From positions 62,001 to 126,000 of the forward strand of contig NZ_JAIQXT010000008.1 in the NCBI RefSeq assembly GCF_020177055.1: a stretch of DNA of 64,000 bases. The letters run 5' to 3'. Both the position numbers and the translations under genes were made by a program. Each line of letters starts with the position of its first letter. Position 1 is the first letter of the stretch. This document shows positions 8,051 to 15,950 of the stretch, piece by piece. The DNA is from Sphingomonas sp. R647 (GTDB lineage Bacteria > Pseudomonadota > Alphaproteobacteria > Sphingomonadales > Sphingomonadaceae). Under the pieces are notes generated by a model that was not told the DNA's origin, did not search any database, and saw only the letters and a program-made list of their open reading frames with translations.

Positions 8051-9988
8051 TCAGTCGTTGCGGCGTTGCGCCTTGCGGATGAAGTGCGCGACCGAGGTGC
8101 CGCGCAAAAGCTTGATCCGCTGGTCATAACGCTGGGCGTCGGTGACCCGGCCGGTGCCGGTATCGGCGGCGGCAAGCGCGCGCAGGGCCGGCACGGCGAG
8201 CATGGTTTCGGCGGTGGGACTGGCGCGGTCGAGCTCGGCGGTGAGCGTGCCGCGCGCCTGTTCGAGCCGGGTCGGCCAGTCGGCACCCTGTAGCCCCTTG
8301 CCCGCCTGGCTGCGGATTTCGGGCGGGATCCGGTCGGCGAAGGCGCGGTGATAGATCCACCGCGTCTGGCCATCGCGCAGCAGCAGATGCGGCGGAATGG
8401 CGAGGGTGAGGTCGATCACGCGGCGGTCGCCGGTGGGATCGCGCTGATCGACGCCGAAGCGGGCGAGCTGACCCTTGGCGGTCAGGCCCATCACGTCGGT
8501 GTGGCGCAGGATGCTGACGGCGAGGGCGCGCGGGCTGCGCGGGCTGGGCAAATGCAGGCCGTGGCCGAGCTGTTCCAGATGCGCGCGATAGTCGGGGTTT
8601 TCGACCAGCGCGGGGTTGAGCGCGGCATAGGCGAGCAGGTCGCGCGGGGGGCTCTTGCCGCGGAACCGGCGGCGGAGCGCATCGAGCAGGTGCGGGGGGA
8701 GCAGTGCGCCGATCGCGGAGGAGGCGACGCGCTGCGCCGTCCACCCGCGCCGGTGGAGCGCGATGCCCTCACGGATCAGGGTGGGCCAGGCGCCGGTGGT
8801 GGCGAGGAGGGGCAGCCGTTCGACCCCCTGCTGGCTGATCGTGGCGTTGCCCATGATGCCGACCAGCATCACGCGTTCGCGCCGCTGCTGCATCTGGCGG
8901 CAGATTTCGGTCATCCAGACCTGGTTGCACAGGTTGAAGGGGGGGTATTCGGCGGCGTGGAACTGGGTGTCCATGTCGTCGCCGATCTGGCGGTCGGCGG
9001 CGTCGACGCGGACGTGATCGATATTGGCGTGACGCGCGGCGAGCAGGGCGGCGAGCGGGCCTTCGTCGAGCGTGCGGTCGCCCCAATGATCGAGGCGTGC
9101 GCCGGCGAGCGGGATATGGGTGTAGGCGGAGAGGCGCTGGTTGCGCTGGGCGAGTTGGAGCGCGGCGGCGGCGGTGACGGCGCTGCTGTCCATCCCGCCG
9201 CTGAGATGGCTGCCGACCGGATCGTCGCTGCGCAGGCAGGCGGCGACGGCGGTGTCGAAGGTCGCGCGCAGGGCTTGGACGAAATCGTCGTCGCTGCGCA
9301 GGCCGGGGTCGCGGGGGGTGTCCCAGTCGTACCAGCCGACGGCTTCGATCCGGCCGTCGGCGTGGACGGTGACGCGCTGGCCCGGTTCGACGCGGTTGAT
9401 ATCGGCGAAGAAGCTGCGCGGGCCGCGGCGGGGGGCGAGCGCGATACAGTCCATCAGCGTGAACGGATCGGGCGCGACCGGAATGTCGGGGAGGGCGTGG
9501 AGCCCCTTTGCCATGGTCGCGAATGCGAACCGGTCGTTGCTCGTGTGGTAGAAGAGCGGGCGGTTGCCGAGGATATCGCGGACCAGATGCAAACGGCGAT
9601 GCTCAGCGTCCCACAGTGCAAAGGCGAAGTCGCCGATCAGCCGGTCGGGGGTGTCTGTGTCCCAGCGCTCCCATGCTGCCAGCAACAGGTCGGCGTCGGC
9701 GAGGGTGGGCAGCCGCTCGATCAGGCCGAGTGCTTCGCCAAGCTCGGCGCGGTTGTCGAGACGCAGGTCGGCGACGAGGTGGAAGCGGTCGCGCGCGGCG
9801 AGCGGCTGGCGGTCGAAGCGGTCCTCCGGCAACAGCCGGGCGATGCCGATGCCGAGTGCGATCGCGCCATCGTCCCACGTGCCCGCTCGGTCATTGCCAT
9901 AGGGCAGTAGCGCGCGGCGCATGCGGGCAACGTCCTGCGCGGCATCGGTTCGCCCGTCGCGGTTCCAGATGCCGCAGATCGCGGTCAT
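8051..9988 (-). CDS. Asparagine-synthetase-like protein, probable lasso macrolactam synthetase (C protein)
   Basis: 645 residues. An N-terminal glutaminase-like domain (MTAICGIWNRDGR, DLRLDNRAEL, LIGDFAFALWD, GNRPLFY) is followed by an ATP-pyrophosphatase domain with the PP-loop SGGMDSS at 263-269. Catalytic asparagine synthetases expose Cys as residue 1. Here the Cys is residue 5, so the glutaminase is probably inactive, as in RiPP cyclases. Lasso C proteins activate the Asp/Glu side chain with ATP and join it to the core N-terminus. It overlaps the kinase gene by 4 bases (ATGA) and lies just before the two precursors. Confidence 0.85.
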   Translation of the reverse strand: MTAICGIWNRDGRTDAAQDVARMRRALLPYGNDRAGTWDDGAIALGIGIARLLPEDRFDRQPLAARDRFHLVADLRLDNRAELGEALGLIERLPTLADADLLLAAWERWDTDTPDRLIGDFAFALWDAEHRRLHLVRDILGNRPLFYHTSNDRFAFATMAKGLHALPDIPVAPDPFTLMDCIALAPRRGPRSFFADINRVEPGQRVTVHADGRIEAVGWYDWDTPRDPGLRSDDDFVQALRATFDTAVAACLRSDDPVGSHLSGGMDSSAVTAAAALQLAQRNQRLSAYTHIPLAGARLDHWGDRTLDEGPLAALLAARHANIDHVRVDAADRQIGDDMDTQFHAAEYPPFNLCNQVWMTEICRQMQQRRERVMLVGIMGNATISQQGVERLPLLATTGAWPTLIREGIALHRRGWTAQRVASSAIGALLPPHLLDALRRRFRGKSPPRDLLAYAALNPALVENPDYRAHLEQLGHGLHLPSPRSPRALAVSILRHTDVMGLTAKGQLARFGVDQRDPTGDRRVIDLTLAIPPHLLLRDGQTRWIYHRAFADRIPPEIRSQAGKGLQGADWPTRLEQARGTLTAELDRASPTAETMLAVPALRALAAADTGTGRVTDAQRYDQRIKLLRGTSVAHFIRKAQRRND

Positions 9989-10905
9989 CCCTCGCCGCCC
10001 AGGCTGAGGACGAGGTCGATCAGCGCATCGAACTGGTCGAAGTCCATTGGGCGGGCGACGCGATAGACCGGTACCTGCGCGGCGATGGCGGCGGCGTGTT
10101 GCAGCATCGCGCCACCGCGCCCGGCGGCGCTGGCGACCTCCCCATAATGGGTCAGGCGGGAGAGCACGGCGGTTGCTTCGCCTCGGGTGAAGCGGCGCGC
10201 TTCGGGTGCGGTCAGCTCAGGCGTCGGGGCGAGCACGAGCAGCAGGTCGAGCGGTTGCGGAGCATCGAGGAAGCTGGTGCCGAGGTCGATGTGGAACTTG
10301 TCGAAGCCATCCTTGACCCGCGCGTCGTCGTCGGTCGGCACCGCGAGCTGTTCGGCACTGGCCGCCCAGAGCTTGGCGGAGGGATAGGCGGGGTAGGCGA
10401 GGCGGGAGGCGGGGTCGATCAGCAGCTGATCGTCGCTGAGCAGCCGGGCACCGCGCTGGACCAGCGCGTGAACCATGGTCGATTTGCCGGCCCCGCTATT
10501 GCCGGCGATGCCGATGGTGCGCCCGTCGAGCGACACGGCACCGGCATGAAGCGGTGGGCGGCCGCGCTGATGCGCCAGCATCGTAAAGGCCGGGCCGAAC
10601 AGGAAGGTGTGGACTTCCGCTGCGCTGAGGTGGTCGTCGTCCGCGACAATGATCGCGCGCCCGTCGCGGATGCGCAGCCGTGAGCCGCCCGGCGGGTGGA
10701 GGTCGATCAGGTCGGGGCCATGGATCGTGAACGGGCCGACCGTCCGGGTCGGAGCGGCGGGCGGATCGAATGCGCCGAAGGTGATCTCGATCGGGTCCGG
10801 TCGCTCAGGACCGACATCGGGGGCCAGATAGGGCAGCGGGCGCGGGGAGCGGACACTCCATCCGCCGACGTGGTAGCGGTGCATCGTCATGCGGCGCCGT
10901 GCCAC
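9985..10905 (-). CDS. HPr-kinase-like protein, probable lasso peptide serine kinase
   Basis: 306 residues. An N-terminal roughly 115-residue part is followed by a kinase core: PLHAGAVSL, Walker A GNSGAGKST (135-143) and LLSDDQ (D158-159), as in HPr kinase/phosphorylase. It lacks the HPrK phosphorylase signature, and no HPr gene is nearby. In paeninodin-type clusters a kinase of this family phosphorylates the C-terminal Ser of the precursor, and both precursors here end in Ser. Start ATG 10905 is 8 bases after the RRE gene; ATG 10890 and 10884 are alternatives, and none has a clear ribosome site. Confidence 0.8.
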   Translation of the reverse strand: MARRRMTMHRYHVGGWSVRSPRPLPYLAPDVGPERPDPIEITFGAFDPPAAPTRTVGPFTIHGPDLIDLHPPGGSRLRIRDGRAIIVADDDHLSAAEVHTFLFGPAFTMLAHQRGRPPLHAGAVSLDGRTIGIAGNSGAGKSTMVHALVQRGARLLSDDQLLIDPASRLAYPAYPSAKLWAASAEQLAVPTDDDARVKDGFDKFHIDLGTSFLDAPQPLDLLLVLAPTPELTAPEARRFTRGEATAVLSRLTHYGEVASAAGRGGAMLQHAAAIAAQVPVYRVARPMDFDQFDALIDLVLSLGGEG

Positions 10906-10912
10906 GGCGCGG

Positions 10913-11203
10913 TCATGCGTCCCGTACCTCGATCAGCCCTTTTTCCGCGAGGTGCGTCAGGAAGGTCAGCACGCTCGATTGGATCCGGTCGAGCGGAGCA
11001 TCATAGGCCGTCGTGAGATCGGCACACAGCGCATCCACCTGACGCGGCTGCGCAATGCGGGTCCAGATGTCGGACCCGATGGAATCGAATTCGAAATAAC
11101 GGCCAGACTGAATGTCGAGCAGGACCGCACTCTCGTCGAGCGAGGCGGCGAAAACTGCCGGGCTCACGACAACCCATTGATCGATACGGACGTTCACACG
11201 CAT
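10913..11203 (-). CDS. PqqD-like RiPP recognition element protein (B1-type)
   Basis: 96 residues. The PqqD fold pattern is visible: VVVSPAVFAASLDESAVLLDIQSGRYFEFDSIGSDIW, then a helical half with VDALCADLTTAYDAP and VLTFLTHLAEKGLIEV. Such stand-alone RREs (B1 in lasso clusters) bind the leader and present the precursor to the protease and cyclase. ATG 11203 follows AAGG. It is separated by 75 bp from the upstream dioxygenase gene and by 7 bases from the kinase gene, so these probably form one transcript. Confidence 0.85.
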   Translation of the reverse strand: MRVNVRIDQWVVVSPAVFAASLDESAVLLDIQSGRYFEFDSIGSDIWTRIAQPRQVDALCADLTTAYDAPLDRIQSSVLTFLTHLAEKGLIEVRDA

Positions 11204-11278
11204 ACCTTGTAAGACCGCACGGACCGGTGTGCCGACGCCCGGATAGAAATGGCGGCCGCAAGATGCAACCGGCGCGCG

Positions 11279-12073
11279 TCAGCGCTCGAGAATATCCGCC
11301 CGGCTGAACCGCGCCTGCCAGCGTGGTTTCCACCCCGCAAAAACCTCCTGCGAGACTTTGAGCTTGCGATAGTTCGTCGCTTCGGGCGGTTCGATTTCGA
11401 CCCACCATTCGCGGCTGAGTGCGGTGAAGAGCACCGGGCGCGGGGTGGTGCCGTGATTGGCGAGGCCGGTATGGTAGATGCGATAGTCCCACAGGATCGC
11501 GCTGCCCGGATGGACGATGGGGGCGAGGTCGTGCGGGGTGTCGGGCGCGTTGGTCGCGCCGGAGCGGTGGCTGCCGCGCCAGAAGGCGGTGCGGCCGCTG
11601 GTTTCGTCCATGGTGACGAGTGGGACGGCAAAGGCTAGGGCGAAGGGGGGCAGGAGGCGGTCGAGCCCTTCGCGCGGATAGAGCCAGGCGTCTCGGTGCG
11701 CGGTCTGATTGGGCGCGCCGGGGACTGCGACGAGCAGGCCGACCGAGTCGACCTTGAATGCTTCGGCAAGCAACTCGGTTGCAATGTGTGCGACGGGCTT
11801 GGGCAGCAGGATCGCGGGATCGGCGAGCGCGCCATCGACCAGCAGCGGGATCGTGTGGCGGCCGACATAGGGGCCGAAATATTTGCTGCGGTCGGGCTCT
11901 GCCATGTCGGGGTGACGCGCGGTGATCTCGGCGCTGCAGGTGGCGAGGAGCGCAGGGTCGATCAGGTCGTCGAGCACCACCACGCCGTCGCGGCGCAGGA
12001 TGCCAATCGCCGCGGTTACCGCGGCGCTCCGGTCGGTGCCGGGCGCGAAGGATACGCGGTTGTCGCTGCTCAT
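11279..12073 (-). CDS. Phytanoyl-CoA dioxygenase (PhyH) family Fe(II)/2-oxoglutarate oxygenase
   Basis: 264 residues from ATG 12073, which has a strong GGGGAA ribosome site; the frame is open 90 bases further upstream but without family similarity. The metal triad is visible: HRD (His126, Asp128) and His201, with Arg212 as the 2-oxoglutarate partner (HTGLANHGTTPRP). These enzymes hydroxylate or otherwise oxidise small molecules or peptides. Position and strand make it a candidate tailoring enzyme of the lasso-type operon, but it could be an unrelated neighbour. Confidence 0.85.
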   Translation of the reverse strand: MSSDNRVSFAPGTDRSAAVTAAIGILRRDGVVVLDDLIDPALLATCSAEITARHPDMAEPDRSKYFGPYVGRHTIPLLVDGALADPAILLPKPVAHIATELLAEAFKVDSVGLLVAVPGAPNQTAHRDAWLYPREGLDRLLPPFALAFAVPLVTMDETSGRTAFWRGSHRSGATNAPDTPHDLAPIVHPGSAILWDYRIYHTGLANHGTTPRPVLFTALSREWWVEIEPPEATNYRKLKVSQEVFAGWKPRWQARFSRADILER

Positions 12074-12137
12074 CTGTTTCCCCTGCCCGAACCGCGCGTA
12101 CCTTTGCTGGCGCGGCAAGGCTTTTGCAACCGGGGCG

Positions 12138-12650
12138 TCAGGTGAGAAAGGGGCGCAGCGCAAGCCAGGGGGGGAGCTTGGCAGGTAGGCCGACGGTGTG
12201 GAGCGGGCTGGAGGAAGGGAGGGCGAGGATCGTCCAGGGCGATGCCTGTGTGCCGAGCTGGCGCAGGCCGAGCCGGTGGGCGGTCGCGCCGTTGAAGGCG
12301 ATGGCGCGCAGGTCGGGCAGGGTGGCGGCGAGGGTGGCGAGGTCGTTGGGTTCGGCCTGCGCGATGGCAGCGTCGCTGCTGCCCGGTCGCGTGGCGCTGG
12401 CGACCGCGTCCCACAGGCCGATGCGGGCGTCGCGCAGGGCGGCGAGGCGGGCTTCGTAGGGCAGGGTGGGGAGGTCGTCGCGCGCGATGACGGCGGCGAT
12501 CAGGCGCCAGAACTGGTTCTGCGGGTGCGCGTAATATTGCCGCGCGGCGAGGCTGCGGTCGCCGGGCAGGCTGCCGCAGACGAGCACGCGGGTGCGGGCG
12601 TCGGTGACCGGCGCGAAGCTGGCCTTGCGGGGTGGAGCGGGGTGCGACAC
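12138..12650 (-). CDS. Uracil/hypoxanthine-DNA glycosylase superfamily protein (DNA-deoxyinosine glycosylase type)
   Basis: 170 residues. The UDG-superfamily motif A appears as VLVCGSLPGDRSLAARQYYAHPQNQFW, followed by GLWDAV, ATRPGSSDAAIAQAEPND and the C-terminal LPSSSPLHT motif. The GSxP...YYxHPxNxFW form is that of family 6 (HDG) enzymes, which remove hypoxanthine from DNA. The start is ATG 12650. It sits 64 bases upstream of the dioxygenase on the same strand and is otherwise unlinked to it. Confidence 0.8.
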   Translation of the reverse strand: MSHPAPPRKASFAPVTDARTRVLVCGSLPGDRSLAARQYYAHPQNQFWRLIAAVIARDDLPTLPYEARLAALRDARIGLWDAVASATRPGSSDAAIAQAEPNDLATLAATLPDLRAIAFNGATAHRLGLRQLGTQASPWTILALPSSSPLHTVGLPAKLPPWLALRPFLT

Positions 12651-12765
12651 GGCGTGGCCCTTAGCATTCCAGCGGCGTCAGCGGGAGGGCGAGGCAAGCG
12701 TGTGGCGGTGCCCGCATAGTTTCGCTTGCTTGCGGGGCGGCGGGGGCAGTGCCTATGTTCCGGCC

Positions 12766-13758
12766 ATGAAGGTTGCACAGGATACCATCGCGCTGATCGG
12801 CAACACCCCGCTCGTCCGGCTGAAAGGGCCGAGCGAGGCCGCCGGGTGCGACATTTTCGGCAAGTGCGAATTCGCCAATCCCGGCGCGAGCGTGAAGGAT
12901 CGCGCGGCGCTGTTCATCGTCGAGGATGCCGAGGCGACGGGCCTGCTCCAGCCGGGCGGGACGATCGTCGAGGGAACGGCGGGGAATACCGGCATTGGCC
13001 TCGCGCTGGTCGCCAATGCCAAGGGCTACAAGACGATCATCGTCATGCCGGAGACGCAGAGCCGCGAGAAGATGGACACGCTGCGCGCTCTGGGCGCGGA
13101 GCTGGTGCTGGTGCCGGCCGCGCCCTATTCGAACCCCGGGCATTTCGTGCACACGTCGCGGCGCATCGCCGAGGAGACGCCGAACGCGATCTGGGCGAAC
13201 CAGTTCGACAATATCGCCAATCGCCGCGCGCATATCGTCGGGACCGCCGAGGAAATCTGGGCCCAGATGGAGGGGCGGATCGACGGCTTTACCTGTGCCG
13301 CCGGGACCGGCGGGACGATCGCGGGGGTTGGCCTTGGCCTCAAGGAAAAGGACGAGAAGGTCCGCATTGCGCTGTCGGACCCGCATGGCGCGGCGCTGTA
13401 CAACTATTACGCACATGGCGAGCTCAAGGCCGAAGGGTCGTCGGTGGCCGAGGGGATCGGGCAGGGGCGGATCACCGCGAACCTTGAGGGGGCGCCGATC
13501 GATACACAGTTCCGCATCGGCGACGATGAGGGGATGGAGTGGGTGCGTCGCCTGCTCGCCGAGGAAGGGCTGTGCCTGGGGCTGTCGTCGGGGATCAATG
13601 TCGCCGGCGCGGTGGCTCTGGGGCGCGAATTGGGGCCGGGGGCGCGGGTCGTGACGATCCTGTGCGATACGGGATTCCGTTATCTTTCAACGCTGTACAA
13701 TCCGGAGTGGCTGCGACTCAAGGGGCTGCAAGTGCCCGAGTGGCTTGATCGAAGCTAA
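12766..13758 (+). CDS. cysK: Cysteine synthase A (O-acetylserine sulfhydrylase)
   Basis: 330 residues, PLP fold type II. The cofactor lysine is in NPGASVKDRAAL, the substrate loop is EGTAGNTGIGLA, the phosphate-binding glycines are in AAGTGGTIAGVG, and the C-terminus carries LCDTGFRYLSTLYN. It makes cysteine from O-acetylserine and sulfide. Start ATG 12766. The frame is open upstream, antisense to the glycosylase gene, but that part is not CysK-like. Confidence 0.92.
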   Translation: MKVAQDTIALIGNTPLVRLKGPSEAAGCDIFGKCEFANPGASVKDRAALFIVEDAEATGLLQPGGTIVEGTAGNTGIGLALVANAKGYKTIIVMPETQSREKMDTLRALGAELVLVPAAPYSNPGHFVHTSRRIAEETPNAIWANQFDNIANRRAHIVGTAEEIWAQMEGRIDGFTCAAGTGGTIAGVGLGLKEKDEKVRIALSDPHGAALYNYYAHGELKAEGSSVAEGIGQGRITANLEGAPIDTQFRIGDDEGMEWVRRLLAEEGLCLGLSSGINVAGAVALGRELGPGARVVTILCDTGFRYLSTLYNPEWLRLKGLQVPEWLDRS

Positions 13759-13808
13759 CGCAACTGCAAAATCGGGGTTCGACAATCGGCTGTTAAGGCG
13801 TTACATTT

Positions 13809-14126
13809 ATGCCACAGCTTATGAAGTCGATGCCCAGCGATCCTCAATCCAGTATGCAGCGGGTCCGCGTCGGACTGACGGGGCTTGCCACCGTCCTCCT
13901 GCTGATCGGCGTGGCGAGCGCAGTGTTTTCATCGGCGCGGGACGAGGCCCCGGTCCTCGCAGAAGGCGCGCCAAAGCCTGAAGTGGTTGCCAACATGACC
14001 GAAGGCATGGTGACCAACAGCGCCGCCGAACCCAAGGACGAGCCGATCGCCGAGCTTGGCATCGCGCCGCGCACCGCCGAGAGCCCCGATCCCGATCTGA
14101 CGCCAGACCCCGCCGCCGGGGAATGA
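13809..14126 (+). CDS. Small hypothetical membrane-anchored protein
   Basis: 105 residues. One transmembrane helix at about 19-40 (VRVGLTGLATVLLLIGVASA) is followed by an acidic, proline-rich, disordered tail. No family recognised. It starts 50 bases after cysK and precedes the mraZ promoter region. Confidence 0.65.
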   Translation: MPQLMKSMPSDPQSSMQRVRVGLTGLATVLLLIGVASAVFSSARDEAPVLAEGAPKPEVVANMTEGMVTNSAAEPKDEPIAELGIAPRTAESPDPDLTPDPAAGE

Positions 14127-14282
14127 GCGCCGTGCGCGTGCGACTCCGTGTCGTGTCGCGGGAATTTCCGGGAATTGTCGCCACTGTCCGCCTGCCCTGC
14201 CCGAGCGGCGGCGGATTCCCCCAGATTGCTTTGCCAGCCCCTTGGAACAGAAGGTGCCCACTTAACGAATGAAGTGAAAACG

Positions 14283-14319
14283 GCGGTAAGATGTGGCGCC
14301 TAGTGGGGCAAATTACCGC
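14283..14319 (+). promoter_or_regulatory. Putative mraZ operator (MraZ-box-like repeats inside an inverted repeat)
   Basis: GTGGC (14293) and GTGGGG (14303) are direct repeats exactly 10 bp apart, the spacing of MraZ boxes, which autoregulate mraZ. They lie inside an exact 7-bp inverted repeat, GCGGTAA (14283-14289) and TTACCGC (14313-14319). The 345-bp gap 14127-14471 also holds a short inverted repeat GGTTAACAGGGTAACC near 14372; no gene is supported there. Confidence 0.4.
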
Positions 14320-14471
14320 GAAATCCCGAGTTCAGGCATTGAAAACCCGGACTGCTTGCGATAGGCCAGCGGTTAACAGGGTAACCTTTATCGTCGGCCA
14401 TCATGGGTCCGGGGCGTGCGATGGCGCGCCGCGACAGGCGGAAAGGCGTGCCCGGGAGGCAAGGGGCAAGG

Positions 14472-14981
14472 GTGGCACGCAGCGGCTACAGAGGGGTTGG
14501 CTTACAGCTGGTGGACGACAAGGGTCGTGTCGCCATCCCTGCCGGGCTGCGCGCAACGCTCGAGAAGAACAGCGGCCAGCCGAGCGACAGCAAGGACGCC
14601 CGGGTCGCGATCCTGTCCACCCACGAAACTGACAAATGCCTGGTCGCCTATGACGAGCCCTTCTTTGACTCGCTGATGGAGCGGCTCGACGCGCGGGCGA
14701 CCGAGTTTGCCGGCGAGCGCGGTCAGGCCGACGCCAATATCTGGCGCGACGGCGTGGGGACGAGCGAGAATATCGCGTTCGACCCGTCGGGCCGGTTCGT
14801 GCTGCCGGGCATGCTCGGCCATCTCGCGGGCATTCCCAAGGGCAGCTACGCCTTTTTCATGGGCGTCGGCGCGACGATCGAAGTGTGGAACCCGCGCACC
14901 CTGCTCGATCACCCGACGATCTCCGAACAGATCAAGGCGGCGTGCCGCTATTGCCTGGAAGAGAAGGGGGTGGTGCTGTGA
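14472..14981 (+). CDS. mraZ: Transcriptional regulator MraZ
   Basis: 169 residues from GTG 14472, preceded by AAGGGGCAAG. ATG 14403 and 14421 are in frame, but the extra residues are basic and not MraZ-like. Two SpoVT-AbrB-type half folds are seen: the first in YRGVGLQLVDDKGRVAIPAG, the second in SENIAFDPSGRFVLPGMLGH. MraZ is an oligomeric DNA-binding protein that controls its own operon. It is the first gene of the dcw cluster and overlaps rsmH by GTGA. Confidence 0.88.
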   Translation: MARSGYRGVGLQLVDDKGRVAIPAGLRATLEKNSGQPSDSKDARVAILSTHETDKCLVAYDEPFFDSLMERLDARATEFAGERGQADANIWRDGVGTSENIAFDPSGRFVLPGMLGHLAGIPKGSYAFFMGVGATIEVWNPRTLLDHPTISEQIKAACRYCLEEKGVVL

Positions 14982-15940
14982 CCGCAACCTTCGCCCACGA
15001 TGCCGTTAACCAGGATCGTCCACATGTTCCGGTGATGCTGGCAGAGGTGCTCGACGCGCTCGCCATCGTGCCGGGCGAGCGCCATGTCGATGGGACCTTC
15101 GGTGCCGGTGGCTATACGCGTGCGTTCCTCGAGCGGGGCGCCGAGGTGGTCGCCTTCGATCGCGATCCCGATGCGATCGAAGGCGGTCAAGCGCTTGTGA
15201 ATGCGAGTGAAAATCGACTGATCCTGATCCAGTCGCCGTTCTCCGCGATGGACCGTGAGCTGGCTGTGCGTGACCTGTCGCCGGTCGATGGCGTAACGCT
15301 CGACATCGGCGTGTCGTCGATGCAGCTTGACCAGGCCGACCGGGGTTTCAGCTTTCAGTCGGACGGTCCGCTCGACATGCGGATGGACCAGTCGGGCATG
15401 ACTGCCGCCGAACTCGTTAACGAAATCAGCGAGTCTGATTTAACCACGATATTGCGGAATTACGGGGAAGAAAAACAGGCCCGACGTGTGGCACAAGCGA
15501 TTGTGAAGGCACGGCCTCTCGCGCGCACGGGGGATCTGGCCAATGTGGTGCGGCGCGCCCTTGGGTACCGTCCGCATGAGAAGAAGGACCCGGCTACCCG
15601 GACCTTCCAGGCGATCCGGATTCACCTCAACCGCGAGCTCGACGAGCTTGAGGAAGGGCTGGTCGCGGCCGAGCGGGCGCTGAAGCCCGGCGGGCGGCTG
15701 GTGGTGGTGACGTTCCACAGCCTGGAAGACCGGATGGTCAAGAAATTCCTGCGCGAACGCAGCGGGAGCGAACCGACGGGATCGCGGCATCGCCCGATGA
15801 TCGCGGCGGAACAGGCGCCGAGCTTTGAACCGCCCGCAAAGGCGATCCGGGCCGGTGAGGATGAGATTGCGGTGAACCCGCGTGCCCGGTCCGCGACCTT
15901 GCGCGTCGCGCGGCGCACGGCGGCACCGGCGTGGCGTTGA
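14978..15940 (+). CDS. rsmH: 16S rRNA (cytosine(1402)-N(4))-methyltransferase
   Basis: 320 residues. SAM-binding motif HVDGTFGAGGYTRAFLERG, then VVAFDRDPDAI, LDIGVSSMQLDQADRGFSFQ, DGPLDMRMDQ and VTFHSLEDRMVKKF are diagnostic of RsmH/MraW. It methylates C1402 in the ribosomal P site. The start is GTG 14978, coupled to the mraZ stop. Confidence 0.95.
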   Translation: MTATFAHDAVNQDRPHVPVMLAEVLDALAIVPGERHVDGTFGAGGYTRAFLERGAEVVAFDRDPDAIEGGQALVNASENRLILIQSPFSAMDRELAVRDLSPVDGVTLDIGVSSMQLDQADRGFSFQSDGPLDMRMDQSGMTAAELVNEISESDLTTILRNYGEEKQARRVAQAIVKARPLARTGDLANVVRRALGYRPHEKKDPATRTFQAIRIHLNRELDELEEGLVAAERALKPGGRLVVVTFHSLEDRMVKKFLRERSGSEPTGSRHRPMIAAEQAPSFEPPAKAIRAGEDEIAVNPRARSATLRVARRTAAPAWR

Positions 15941-15950
15941 GGAGGCGGTG

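Noticed and set aside
8348-9910. A 520-codon plus-strand frame opposite the cyclase gene
   Set aside because: Its composition is repetitive Gly/Ala/Glu/Val with no domain. The minus-strand frame has clear asparagine-synthetase motifs and operon coupling.
11001-11492. Minus-strand frame of 163 codons considered as a lasso B2 protease
   Set aside because: It overlaps the RRE and dioxygenase genes in another frame, and has no transglutaminase-like Cys-His-Asp pattern or ribosome site.
14230-14260. GGAAC before mraZ as an EcfG promoter
   Set aside because: No GTT at the required distance.
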